Shown: positions 55,951 through 64,000 of the stretch, one piece after another | Numbering within the stretch: position 1 is the first letter of the stretch | Layout of the letters: each line of letters begins with the position of its first letter | Source: Hallerella succinigenes | Lineage (GTDB): Bacteria > Fibrobacterota > Fibrobacteria > Fibrobacterales > Fibrobacteraceae | DNA length: 64,000 nucleotides | Assembly: GCF_002797675.1 (NCBI RefSeq) | Contig: NZ_PGEX01000001.1 | Coordinates: 2,914,001-2,978,000 of the forward strand | Reading direction: 5' to 3' | Notes under the pieces: model-generated | What the model saw: only the letters and a program-made list of their open reading frames with translations | Told to the model about the DNA's origin: nothing | Database searches by the model: none | Made by a program: the position numbers and the translations under genes

Positions 55951-57564
55951 CTATAGGTCTTTAATGACCATGATGCCGCTGCGTTCGATCTTTGGGAACG
56001 GCTGCATGCCTTCACCGCCCTTACCCTTGTCGAGAATATCCAACAGTTCTCCCGAAGAAGAGTACAGATGGAGTTCCCATGGACCAGCCGGAGCATTAAA
56101 GTAACCGGAATTCTTCTGCACGTTGCGCTGGAAGCTACAGTTGAGACGGTCCGTCACGCTACGCGCCTGTACAAGGGAAACGTCCGAAAGCGTCCAACCG
56201 ACCGGGCTTGCGCCCATGTCGAAAACCAGGACCGCATTTTCGTCCGTCGGTTCCTTCATCGTGAACTTCCAGCTAAAGTCCTGCCAGCTGGTAGAAAGGT
56301 CGAGGAAACGTCCGTTTGCATACGGTACATATTCCGTTGTCGCACGCTTGATGTCTACATTCAATGTACGCGGTTTGTCTGCCTTGGCACGCATGCTGAA
56401 AACGTAGGTAATCCCGTTGCGAAGCGGCAAAGACTGCTTGAACTGCAAATTCCAAGTTTCTTTTCCTGCTTCCTGAATCGAGAAGTGCAACGTGCCGTTC
56501 TGGATGTCTGTTTTCGCTTTGCCGCCCCAAAAGTCTGCGGTCCAGTTTTCAAGACCATCCGAGAAGTCGCTGTTGCTGACCAGATTGCGGCCGCGGTCCA
56601 AAATGCCCGTGCTGAAATCTTCGTTCTGGATAAAGTTCGGAATCACGCTCGTATTCTGAATGCCGAGCGGACTGTCGACGCAAACTTCCTTGCCCCAGCT
56701 GACGAGAGTGTTGTAAGAGCTATGGGTCGTCATGTCCATTTCCGGACTGTCGAGGTTGCCCGGGCCCCAGCTCCAAGCAAGCCATCCGATGTCTAAACGT
56801 TCCGCTTCCGCCATAATGAATTTGTACGGAATTTCACGGGCACCGTTTACAGCGACCGGTGCAAATTCACCGATCATCAGCGGAATGTTCTTTTCAACGG
56901 ATTCTTCAAGAACGCCCGTGACGCGATCCTGAACAGTTTCATATCCTGTCGCTTTCGGATCGTGTAGTTCGGACGGCCACCACATGTGGATGTCAAAAAT
57001 CAAATTGTGTTCCGGGTCAACCGAAAGGAGCCTTTCGCCCTGGCCCAAAATGTTGTTCGGATTCTTTCCCCAGTCATCGGCGTCGATAATCAGCGGAACG
57101 CGAATGCCTGCGGCACGCATACGGGTAACTGCCGAAGAATAGGCTTCAAAGAATTCTTCCCCGCTCTCGATTTCACCGCCGACTTCGTTGCCGATATTCA
57201 CCAAAAGATATTCCTGGTGATTGCGGATCAGTTGCAGGGATTCTTCGCGAGTCCAGTAATTGACGAGTTCCGGCAAACGATTCCAACGACCTGTAGCGTC
57301 GTGAAGTTCTACAATAGGAATCATGCCGTTCGTGATGCTTTCATCGACCAAGCGGTACAGATCCGCGATTCGACCATGCATGTTCCAAACGATACGGACG
57401 CAGTTCGCACCCGTCTTTGCAATTTCAGGAATGGATTTTCCTTCGCGATCCGTCCAGATGAACATGTGGTTGATGCCGCGCAGAATAACCTTTTCGTTAT
57501 CCTTCGTATAAAGAAAACGCCCTTGAACAAAAAATCCCGGTTTCGAATTGCTGACCTGTTCCAT
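55951..57564 (-). CDS. GH5 glycoside hydrolase with CBM4/9-type module, no signal peptide
   Basis: 537 aa. Residues 10-290 form a GH5 TIM barrel: RGINHMFIW near the start, acid/base E127 in NIGNEVGG and nucleophile E233 in MIGEFAPV. The opening GINH and HDATGR segments resemble the GH5 mannanase subfamilies more than cellulases. A carbohydrate-binding module (about 327-467, NLVSNSDFSDGLENW) and a 44-residue C-terminal tail (WELHLYSSSGELL onward, like a secretion/sorting beta tail) follow. No signal peptide is found: the protein starts at MEQVSNSKP, and an in-frame TGA lies about 40 bp upstream of the ATG. The enzyme is therefore cytosolic, or exported in an unusual way. Confidence 0.87.
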   Translation of the reverse strand: MEQVSNSKPGFFVQGRFLYTKDNEKVILRGINHMFIWTDREGKSIPEIAKTGANCVRIVWNMHGRIADLYRLVDESITNGMIPIVELHDATGRWNRLPELVNYWTREESLQLIRNHQEYLLVNIGNEVGGEIESGEEFFEAYSSAVTRMRAAGIRVPLIIDADDWGKNPNNILGQGERLLSVDPEHNLIFDIHMWWPSELHDPKATGYETVQDRVTGVLEESVEKNIPLMIGEFAPVAVNGAREIPYKFIMAEAERLDIGWLAWSWGPGNLDSPEMDMTTHSSYNTLVSWGKEVCVDSPLGIQNTSVIPNFIQNEDFSTGILDRGRNLVSNSDFSDGLENWTADFWGGKAKTDIQNGTLHFSIQEAGKETWNLQFKQSLPLRNGITYVFSMRAKADKPRTLNVDIKRATTEYVPYANGRFLDLSTSWQDFSWKFTMKEPTDENAVLVFDMGASPVGWTLSDVSLVQARSVTDRLNCSFQRNVQKNSGYFNAPAGPWELHLYSSSGELLDILDKGKGGEGMQPFPKIERSGIMVIKDL

Positions 57565-57612
57565 TGGTAACCTTCAAATAGAAATGATTTCCCTCTCAAA
57601 ATAAGAAAATAA

Positions 57613-57646
57613 ACAAAAGGCAAGGTAAAATTCCCTTGCCTTTTGT
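57613..57646 (-). terminator. terminator between the lipoprotein and GH5 genes
   Basis: The long stem ACAAAAGGCAAGG with its complement CCTTGCCTTTTGT has an eight-base loop. It is 23 bp beyond the lipoprotein stop and about 50 bp before the GH5 start, so the two genes are transcribed separately. Confidence 0.85.
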
Positions 57647-57669
57647 GTAAAACTTAGCTGCAAATCCAC

Positions 57670-58116
57670 TTAGTTCTGCGAACGGGTGTCGAATGCGTAC
57701 TTTTCTTTGTAGTAGCTGAGCATTTCGTCCGCATTGCGGAAAGCACCGCTGCGAACGGCGCTGCGCACTTCAGGATCGGTGCGTACCATCTTGCGAAGAC
57801 GGGAATCCACGTCGCGGAAGAAAAGGTCGTTCGAAGCCTGGTCAATATTCTGCTGATTGTAGTTCAAGTGGTAACGGCGTTCAAGCATTTGGAACAATTC
57901 CGTCTGGCACTGATTTTCAGGAGGATTCTTTGCGAGAATCGGTTCGTAGCACTGGGAAATGTATGACTTCTTCAGGTCCACGATCATATTGTCGATTTTC
58001 GGGATGTTACGGCTAGTGTCGTTGTGCGTTGCAACTTCTGCAGTAGGTATACGGGTAGACGAACAGGCTGCTGCGAAAATAGCCAAACTTGCAATAGCGA
58101 GTGAACGAATTGTCAT
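57670..58116 (-). CDS. lipoprotein of unknown function
   Basis: 148-aa lipoprotein; signal MTIRSLAIASLAIFAAACSS with the lipidated cysteine at 18. The mature helical part has charged repeats (RRYHLNYNQQNIDQASND, then RTDPEVRSAV) and two more cysteines. ATG 58116 is chosen because of an AGAGGAG site 6 bp upstream; the open frame extends 29 codons without signal character. Probably co-transcribed with the M23 peptidase gene 87 bp upstream. Confidence 0.75.
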   Translation of the reverse strand: MTIRSLAIASLAIFAAACSSTRIPTAEVATHNDTSRNIPKIDNMIVDLKKSYISQCYEPILAKNPPENQCQTELFQMLERRYHLNYNQQNIDQASNDLFFRDVDSRLRKMVRTDPEVRSAVRSGAFRNADEMLSYYKEKYAFDTRSQN

Positions 58117-58203
58117 GAATACTCCTCTTGTATCACTTTCCCAGCCGCATGTAAAGTTACCAAATTCCCCGCCAAAAGTAAGGGTAAATTTGTAATATTT
58201 CAC

Positions 58204-59583
58204 TTACTCCTTCTGGATAGAGAAGTACCAAGTGATTGGGTTCACAATTGTATATCGGATATTTCCTAAGCGCTTTTTGCCGTTTTTGTTGACAAAGCCT
58301 GTCACTAGGTGAACATGCGGTCCTGTCGTATGGCCCGTTGTGCCTACCGTTGCAACAGGATCCCCTTGCATCACATTTTGTCCATCTAGATACAAAAGCT
58401 GATCGCAGTGCATAAAAAGCACTACGTGCTTCTTGTCTGCGATTCCGATGACGATACCACCGCGTTCATCTTGGAATGTCCAAGCCTTTCCGCTGAAAGG
58501 CGCGAGAATACGTGCGCCAGAACGGCTTGCAACGTCCCATGCCGGATGCAAACGGACGCCGGGAGTCGCTTTCGGGTGATAGAGTTCCGTCACATAGGCG
58601 ACAGAATCGGCGATCATCTTGGTGAAATATTTCCAAGCCGGAGCAATGGAATCGTAAGACGGATTCGTGATGTTATCTGGAATAGAAAAACGGATCGAAG
58701 TCCCTTGTGGCGGAATATGCAGACGATCTTTTTTCCAGGAATCCTTGGAAAATCCGTTCTTGTCCAATGTCTCGCTCACATAAGAACCTAAGGTGGATTC
58801 ATTTGTGACAACTGCGGTAAAGCGGCCTACCGCATAACGGGCGATGCGTTCAAAGGATTCCGTCCCGTTGAAGGTGTAATCAAAATAAGGCGCATCCGAA
58901 TACATCGCCATTTCCGACTTCATATTGCGCATCATCGAAGGCAGCGAAACGAGCTTAGACGGCACCACAAAAGGGATGATCACCGCAATGACGCACAAAG
59001 GAATAAAGAATTTACGGAAAAGTTTTGGAAATCCGACGAGCTTATTTTCGCGCAGAATACGAATCTCTAGAAGCGCTTGAAAAGTCGATGCTGCTGTTTT
59101 CGGGCTTGCTTCTACATCTTCTGCCGAAAGGAACGGCTTAATGATGGATTTCGCAATGTGATCTTTTAAGTAACGGAACTTTTTCTGCTGAGGCTTGGGG
59201 GCGATCCACCAGAAAAAGCTCGGGTCAAAAGGACCCAAGGCGTCTAAGTCAGAAAGAACCTCGGAGTCTATCTCTTCTCCGTTTGCAGACAAAAGAATCG
59301 TCATACGCATAGAGCACAAGAGCTTCCCCGCTTCTTCGTCGATTCCTTTTTTGAAAAGGACAAAAATCGTTTTGACGCCTGTGGCCTGTTTTTCCCGGAG
59401 CTTCAGCAGAAAATTTCGCGCGGAGCCTTCGATCGAAGAATATTCGACAAAAAGAAAAGGCGCATTCCCGCACAGGGAATGCGCAAACTCTTCTAACGAT
59501 TTTTGGACATTGCAAGACTTCGAAGCGATGATTCCGATGAAAGAACCTCGGGCAATCAGCGAATCGAGAACCTTGCGTTGCAT
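58204..59583 (-). CDS. transmembrane M23 (LytM-type) metallopeptidase
   Basis: 459-aa cell-wall endopeptidase or LytM-like regulator. Residues 1-195 are a soluble N-terminal region of unknown fold, one transmembrane helix lies at about 195-215, and the C-terminal half is periplasmic. Zinc ligands are the H and D of LHPAWDVA, the middle HCDQL histidine region and GPHVHL. The chain is unusual for the family in having about 200 residues inside the cell; ordinary M23 proteins have a signal or a short anchor. It starts 12 bp downstream of the preceding minus-strand gene. Confidence 0.85.
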   Translation of the reverse strand: MQRKVLDSLIARGSFIGIIASKSCNVQKSLEEFAHSLCGNAPFLFVEYSSIEGSARNFLLKLREKQATGVKTIFVLFKKGIDEEAGKLLCSMRMTILLSANGEEIDSEVLSDLDALGPFDPSFFWWIAPKPQQKKFRYLKDHIAKSIIKPFLSAEDVEASPKTAASTFQALLEIRILRENKLVGFPKLFRKFFIPLCVIAVIIPFVVPSKLVSLPSMMRNMKSEMAMYSDAPYFDYTFNGTESFERIARYAVGRFTAVVTNESTLGSYVSETLDKNGFSKDSWKKDRLHIPPQGTSIRFSIPDNITNPSYDSIAPAWKYFTKMIADSVAYVTELYHPKATPGVRLHPAWDVASRSGARILAPFSGKAWTFQDERGGIVIGIADKKHVVLFMHCDQLLYLDGQNVMQGDPVATVGTTGHTTGPHVHLVTGFVNKNGKKRLGNIRYTIVNPITWYFSIQKE

Positions 59584-59595
59584 GTACCCGAAAAA

Positions 59596-60030
59596 TTAGA
59601 CAGCGGCCGTCTTCTTGGTCGGAACCTTGCAAGCACAACGCGGATAGCTGTGCATCTGAGGGGGAGCGGCAACGAACTTGTCGATCAATGTGTAAAGTTC
59701 TTCGGAAGAAGCGTTCGGCGTAACGATCATTTCCTGACCGCGGAGTGCGCTACGGCCCTTGAGCGGTTCAAAACGTCGTGCGCGGCTCACAACAGCGAGC
59801 GGAACGGTTTCGAGAACTGGAAGCAGTCCGAAATAACGGAACAAGCTGAAGTTCTTCTGCCAGGTGAAGCGTTCAACGAGAAGACCAAAGGTGTTCTCCG
59901 GGAAGCCCTTTGCTTGCAGGAATGCTTCACCAGACATGGTTACCAGTTCGTGATTTGTGGGAAAGTTATTGACGAAAGCGGCATAATCGCCCTTGAGGTA
60001 AATGTCGTCGCAAAGGAAAACAAATTTCAT
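59596..60030 (-). CDS. protein of unknown function
   Basis: 144-aa soluble protein, no signal peptide, no recognised domain. The N-terminus MKFVFLCDDIYLKGDY has a beta-strand followed by acids; the C-terminus has CACK and a lysine-rich end. ATG 60030 is preferred to upstream starts, because the additional 30 residues overlap the promoter zone. It precedes the M23 gene by 12 bp and probably shares its transcript. Confidence 0.65.
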   Translation of the reverse strand: MKFVFLCDDIYLKGDYAAFVNNFPTNHELVTMSGEAFLQAKGFPENTFGLLVERFTWQKNFSLFRYFGLLPVLETVPLAVVSRARRFEPLKGRSALRGQEMIVTPNASSEELYTLIDKFVAAPPQMHSYPRCACKVPTKKTAAV

Positions 60031-60217
60031 AGAAGTCCCATTGTTGAACAAATTTTTGCTTAAAATAGATAAAATTCGCTTTTTTGTCATCGCAAAGCGG
60101 ATTTGGAGGTCTTTCCTCATTTTTTCTTAGCAAGTTTTTTTTGCTGAAATGAAATTCGGCAGCACACCCCCACTCTTTGTAATTTGTTGTAGCTCAATGA
60201 CTTAAATCTAAAAATAT

Positions 60218-60239
60218 GCGAAATTTTTAAAAATTTCGC
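60218..60239. promoter_or_regulatory. perfect 22-bp A/T-rich palindrome
   Basis: Two 11-base arms starting GCGAAATTT meet without a spacer. It is about 188 bp from the minus-strand start and 212 bp from the plus-strand start, suitable for a regulator site or a small bidirectional terminator; no poly-T tail directly follows. Confidence 0.45.
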
Positions 60240-60323
60240 TATTTTGTGTCATTTTTTTGTCTAGAAATTGTGAATTTTCTTCAAAGAAATCAGTCCATAT
60301 TTCGTAATAAAAACTTTATATTT

Positions 60324-60339
60324 GGTGATGTCCATCACC
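60324..60339. promoter_or_regulatory. GGTGATG-CATCACC inverted repeat near the promoter
   Basis: A perfect seven-base inverted repeat with a two-base spacer, 3-4 bp after the TTTATATT box (about 60315), so it would overlap a transcription start. This is a typical position for a repressor operator. Confidence 0.45.
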
Positions 60340-60388
60340 TTTGGCTTTTGGGGTCTAAATGTGGTGAATCGGATGTGTAGTGGTTATG

Positions 60389-60446
60389 ACGGGTCGGACC
60401 GCCCCCTGTGGTCGGATTTCGTCATGGATTGATCTTATTGGAGATC
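60389..60446 (+). promoter_or_regulatory. structured leader; ribosome site in a small stem
   Basis: The leader can fold TGACG...CGTCA around an inner TCGGACC/GGTCGGA stem with one mismatch (60389-60426). Then GATCT/AGATC (60431-60446) forms a second stem whose loop and 3' arm include the GGAG ribosome site 7 bp before the ATG. No known riboswitch class matches. Confidence 0.4.
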
Positions 60447-60450
60447 GTAA

Positions 60451-63400
60451 ATGAGTCAAAAGAAATCAGTATCTGTATTGTTTTTAACAGCTGCAATGTT
60501 TGCTAGCGGTGCGTTTGCTCAAGACGCCCCACAGGAAGCACCGCAGGCTTCTGAAAATAATCCCCCATCCCTGAATGGTATTCCGGGCGAATCAATTCAA
60601 GAAGGCGGCCAATTCGCTCCAATCAAGTTGGATGAATATGTCAGCGATCCTGAAGAAGCTCCTGCCGCGCTGAACTGGAAGATTACTGGCAATAAGAACC
60701 TGGTAGTGAAAGAAGATAAGCACGTGGTAACAATCCAGACTCCGAACCAGTATTGGAACGGTTCTGAAGACATCACGTTCACTGTTACAGATTCTAAGGG
60801 TGCTTCGAGCTCTGAAACCGTGAATTTCACAGTCGAATCGGTGAACAATCCGCCGGTCGTTTCGAAGATCCCTGACCAAACGATTGACGAAGGCAAAAAG
60901 TTTGCCCCGATTAAGCTCGACAACTATGTCGAAGACGTCGATCATCCGAAGGATCAGATCGCATGGGAATATGAACTGACCCCGATCGCAAAGGAACAGG
61001 CTGAAGGCGAACTCTCCGTCGAAATTTCGAAGGACCGCATCGCAAACGTCGTCGTTCCAGACACGAACTGGTACGGTGCTTATAAGATTACGTTCATTGC
61101 GACTGATGGCGAATACGCTTCCGCCAAGACCGATGCAAACTTCACGGTCAATTCGATCAATGACGCACCGATCGTTCAGAAGGCTCCGGATCAGACGATC
61201 CAAGAAAAGGAACAGTTTGAACCGATCAACCTTTCCGACCTCGTCAGCGATGTCGATGATGATGTTTCAAAGATCAAGTGGTCTGTTTCTGGCGGTAAGG
61301 AACTCAAGGTCAAGATCGATAAGTACAACGTTGCTGAAGTCATCATTCCGAACGAAAACTGGAATGGCCCGACCGAAACGTTCGAATTCAAGGCAACCGA
61401 TCCGAAGGGTGCTTCTGCAAGCTTCAAGACTTCTTTCACGGTGAAGTCTGTGAACGACGCTCCGGAATTCGTCGATATGATTCCGGACCAAACGATCATG
61501 GAAAAGCAACAGTTCCAGCCGATCGATCTTAGCAAGTATGTCAAGGATATCGACCACAAGTTCGAACAACTGAAGTGGGAATTCTCTGGCAATAAGGATC
61601 TCAAGGTCCAGCTTGCAGGTAAGAATGCAAAGATTTTGATTCCGAATGCTCTTTGGAATGGCTCCGAAACGATCAACTTCAAGGTCACGGATCCAGAAGG
61701 AGCAAGTGCTGAGGCTCAGGCAAACTTCACTGTCGAATCTGTGAATGACGTTCCGCAGTTCGTGAAGCAGATCCCGGCTCAGACGATTGACGAAAAGAAT
61801 CAGTTCGCACAAATTAACCTCAACGACTTTGTCAAGGATGATGACCACAAAAAGGAAGAACTTTCCTGGGAAGTCGAAGTGAAGAGCGTCGGCAAAGAAC
61901 ATCCGACTGGTCCGCTCTTTGTGAATATCGACGAAAAGCATGTCGCCAAGGTTGAGATTCCGGACCCATACTGGAACGGCGCCGCTGTCGCAACGTTCAA
62001 GGTAATTGACCCGGAAGGCGCAGAAGCAAAGCAGGAAGTGAAGCTCACTGTCCGCTCCATCAATGATCTCCCGGTCTTCAAGAAGATTCCGGACCAAACG
62101 ATCGACGAAAAGGCAATGTTCGACGGCTTTGCTCTCGACGATTACCTCTCTGATGCAGACCATGATCTTTCTCAGTTGAAGATTACCGTTTCCGGCAACA
62201 AGGAATTGAAGGTCAATGTGGACAACAATCGCATGGTCTCCATCCAGACTCCGGACATCAACTGGAACGGTTCTGAAACTGTGACATTCACCGCTACCGA
62301 TCCGGATAATGGCAAGGCTTCTACTTCTGTCAAGTTCACGGTGAACTCTATCAATGACCCTCCAGTCATGAAAGACATCCCGTCTCAGACGATCAAGGAA
62401 AAGGAAGAATTCAAGCCTATCGAGCTCGATAAATTCGTAAGCGACCTCGACCACCCGGCTAACAAGCTCAAGTGGACGATTTCTGGCAATAAGGACATCA
62501 AGGTTACCCTCGATGCAAACCGTAAGGCTTCCTTCAAACTCCCGAGCATGAACTGGCACGGTTCTGAAGCAATCACCTTCAAGGTAACGGACCCGGAAGG
62601 CGCTTCGAATGAACGCACCGTCAACTTTACCGTGGAATCGGTGAACGACGCTCCGGAATTCGTAAAGAAGATCCAAAATCAGACAATCAAGGAAAAGACT
62701 CAGTTCAAGACCATTAACTTGGGTGAAATGGTCAAGGATGCTGACCACAAGCTTTCTGATCTCAATGTGGCTGTCGAAGTGAAGCCGGCTCCGGGCGTGA
62801 AGAATACGCAGGGTGATCTCCAGGTGAATCTCGATGCAAAGCTTGTTGCAACGATTGCAATTCCGAACAAGTATTGGAACGGTGCAAACGTCGTGACCTT
62901 TACAGTCACGGATCCGGAAGGTGCTAAGGCCTCCGAAACGGCAACCTTCACGGTGGAATCCGTGAACGACGCTCCGGTTCTGCAGGAAATCAAGTCTCAA
63001 ACGATTAATGAAAAGGCTCAGTTCGCTCCGATCAACCTTGCCGAACTCGTTACCGATGCAGACCATGCCTTCGATAAGCTCAAGTGGACGATCACCGGCA
63101 ATAAGGATCTCAAGGTCAATATCGACAAGGCTGGCACAGCAACGATCGCAATTCCGAACCAGCTCTGGAACGGTACCGAAAAGATCACCTTCACGGTAAC
63201 GGACCCGGAAGGCGCTTCGGCGAAGCAGACCGCAGTCTTTACGGTAAAATCCATCAACGATCCTCCGGTGATGAAGGACATTCCGTCTCAGACGATCAAG
63301 GAAAAAGGCCAGTTCAAGTCGATTAAACTTGACGACTACGTTAAGGATCTCGACCATCCGAATAACAAGCTCAAATGGAACATCACAGGTAATAAGGATC

Positions 63401-64000
63401 TCAAGTTCAAGATTGACGCGCAGCGTGAATTCTCTGTGGTGATCCCGAACAAGTACTGGCACGGTTCTGAAACTGTCCTCTTCGAAGTTGTGGACCCAGA
63501 AGGTGCTAAGGATTCTCGCAATGTGACCTTCACGGTGGAATCCGTGAACGACGCTCCGGAATTCGTAAAGAAGATCAACGATCAAACGATCGACGAAAAG
63601 AAGCAGTTTGCTCCGATCAACCTCACTGAAATCGTGAAGGATCCGGATCACAAAATTCAGGATCTCACTTGGGCTTTCAATGTCAAGGGTGCAAAGAATG
63701 GTTTGACGGTTCAGGTAGATCCGAAGACTCTCGTCGCTACAGTGGTTGCACCGGATAAGTATTGGAATGGTTCGAATGAAATCGAATTCGTCGTGACGGA
63801 TCCGGAAGGCGGCAAAGCTTCCCAGACAGCAACCTTCACGGTGAAGTCCATCAACGATGCTCCGGTTCTTGCAAAGATCAATGACCAGATCATTGTCGAA
63901 AAGGAAGAATTCAAGGATATCAACCTTGCAGAACTTGTAAAGGATCCAGACGATTCCTTCAAGTCTCTCAAGTGGACGATTACCGGCAATAAGGATTTGA
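60451..64000 (+). CDS. giant secreted tandem-repeat (cadherin/Ig-like) protein, truncated by window end
   Basis: Open from ATG 60451 to the end of the window (1183 codons so far). A signal peptide (about 1-23, ending GAFA-QD) and a short proline-rich segment precede tandem modules of about 95-106 residues with the consensus SVNDAP..IP.QTI.EK.QF.PI.L...V.D.DH..LKW...GNKDLKV...IPN..WNG.E.ITF.VTDPEGA. Eleven complete modules and part of a twelfth are present; QTI-type motifs start at 60592, 60877, 61192, 61489, 61780, 62095, 62386, 62680, 62998, 63289, 63583 and 63886. Module lengths follow a long-short-short pattern, making a trimer of about 900 bp. Likely a calcium-binding surface adhesin; its C-terminus is not seen. 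Confidence 0.9.
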   Translation, partial: MSQKKSVSVLFLTAAMFASGAFAQDAPQEAPQASENNPPSLNGIPGESIQEGGQFAPIKLDEYVSDPEEAPAALNWKITGNKNLVVKEDKHVVTIQTPNQYWNGSEDITFTVTDSKGASSSETVNFTVESVNNPPVVSKIPDQTIDEGKKFAPIKLDNYVEDVDHPKDQIAWEYELTPIAKEQAEGELSVEISKDRIANVVVPDTNWYGAYKITFIATDGEYASAKTDANFTVNSINDAPIVQKAPDQTIQEKEQFEPINLSDLVSDVDDDVSKIKWSVSGGKELKVKIDKYNVAEVIIPNENWNGPTETFEFKATDPKGASASFKTSFTVKSVNDAPEFVDMIPDQTIMEKQQFQPIDLSKYVKDIDHKFEQLKWEFSGNKDLKVQLAGKNAKILIPNALWNGSETINFKVTDPEGASAEAQANFTVESVNDVPQFVKQIPAQTIDEKNQFAQINLNDFVKDDDHKKEELSWEVEVKSVGKEHPTGPLFVNIDEKHVAKVEIPDPYWNGAAVATFKVIDPEGAEAKQEVKLTVRSINDLPVFKKIPDQTIDEKAMFDGFALDDYLSDADHDLSQLKITVSGNKELKVNVDNNRMVSIQTPDINWNGSETVTFTATDPDNGKASTSVKFTVNSINDPPVMKDIPSQTIKEKEEFKPIELDKFVSDLDHPANKLKWTISGNKDIKVTLDANRKASFKLPSMNWHGSEAITFKVTDPEGASNERTVNFTVESVNDAPEFVKKIQNQTIKEKTQFKTINLGEMVKDADHKLSDLNVAVEVKPAPGVKNTQGDLQVNLDAKLVATIAIPNKYWNGANVVTFTVTDPEGAKASETATFTVESVNDAPVLQEIKSQTINEKAQFAPINLAELVTDADHAFDKLKWTITGNKDLKVNIDKAGTATIAIPNQLWNGTEKITFTVTDPEGASAKQTAVFTVKSINDPPVMKDIPSQTIKEKGQFKSIKLDDYVKDLDHPNNKLKWNITGNKDLKFKIDAQREFSVVIPNKYWHGSETVLFEVVDPEGAKDSRNVTFTVESVNDAPEFVKKINDQTIDEKKQFAPINLTEIVKDPDHKIQDLTWAFNVKGAKNGLTVQVDPKTLVATVVAPDKYWNGSNEIEFVVTDPEGGKASQTATFTVKSINDAPVLAKINDQIIVEKEEFKDINLAELVKDPDDSFKSLKWTITGNKDL

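Larger units (their letters stand above)
60031..60450. other. divergent intergenic region before the giant repeat protein
   Basis: 420 bp, A/T-rich, no gene seen. It holds a perfect 22-bp palindrome (60218-60239), a perfect GGTGATG/CATCACC operator-like repeat (60324-60339) and the structured leader of the repeat protein (60389-60446). Both divergent promoters should lie here. Confidence 0.6.

Noticed and set aside
60389-60446. known riboswitch (for example c-di-GMP type) before the repeat protein
   Set aside because: None of the conserved core sequences of classes I can recall is present; only generic stems are visible.
61267-63651. 794-aa minus-strand open frame as a gene
   Set aside because: It lies wholly opposite the secreted repeat protein, has no family similarity or ribosome site, and its repetitive content only mirrors the sense modules.
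60555-64000. CRISPR-like or DNA-level tandem repeat array
   Set aside because: The units are about 300 bp, coding throughout, and conserved at the protein level; there are no spacers and no cas genes.

Overview
This is a Gram-negative, anaerobe-like bacterial chromosome segment of about 50% GC. A GH5 glycoside hydrolase with a carbohydrate-binding module, many lipoproteins, outer-membrane barrel proteins, an LDH-like malate dehydrogenase and a class II aldolase fit a Fibrobacter-type (Fibrobacterota) gut fibre degrader. That placement is inferred from gene content and style; no rRNA is present to confirm it. Genes are densely packed, many start on the stop codon of the gene before (ATGA, TTGA or TAATG overlaps), and TTG/GTG starts are common. 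There is no CRISPR array or prophage. The one clear mobile element is an IS256-type insertion at 32.3-33.7 kb.

Layout. 0-2.5 kb: a THUMP methyltransferase and a divergent MgtC/DUF4010 membrane protein, then a structured non-coding stretch. 2.7-4.5 kb: aspS, with residues of a non-discriminating enzyme. 4.6-8.2 kb: a four-gene membrane redox operon (pentaheme cytochrome, lipoprotein iron-sulfur protein, NrfD-cytochrome c fusion, small membrane protein) resembling Act/Qrc complexes but without the molybdopterin-like subunit. 8.2-16.4 kb: a six-gene minus-strand operon reading RND/MMPL exporter, aminotransferase, FHA-ABC transporter, Ser/Thr kinase, YraN and YciO-type protein. 16.4-19.0 kb: an Omp85-like barrel and mdh. 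19.1-25.2 kb: a sugar-type ABC importer operon led by a pseudo-receiver protein; its last permease carries a periplasmic insertion of about 450 residues that looks like a beta-propeller. 25.2-28.7 kb: a DUF2062-DUF1015 fusion and envelope proteins. 28.7-32.2 kb: smc, with the insertion sequence sitting in its terminator T-tract. 33.9 kb: an initiator tRNA with an extra base in its T-stem.

34-38.5 kb: a minus-strand operon of MBL hydrolase, trmB, recN and a PgsA-like synthase. 38.5-45.5 kb: small proteins, prfC, a CapA-like lipoprotein, a CobW/G3E GTPase and envelope proteins. 45.5-50.8 kb: glycosyltransferase, clpB, class II aldolase and a zinc-ribbon protein. 50.8-55.9 kb: an HD-GYP regulator and a large hybrid histidine kinase translated as a coupled pair. 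56-60 kb: a GH5-CBM protein without a signal peptide, a lipoprotein, a transmembrane M23 peptidase and an unknown protein. 60.45 kb to the end: the start of a giant secreted protein built of about 99-residue modules arranged in a three-module (about 900 bp) higher-order repeat and running off the window.

The strongest candidates for something undescribed are the ABC permease with an inserted propeller, the reduced Act/Qrc-like complex, the kinase/FHA-ABC operon, the 71-bp palindromic insertion in the transposase and the hierarchical repeats of the giant adhesin-like protein.
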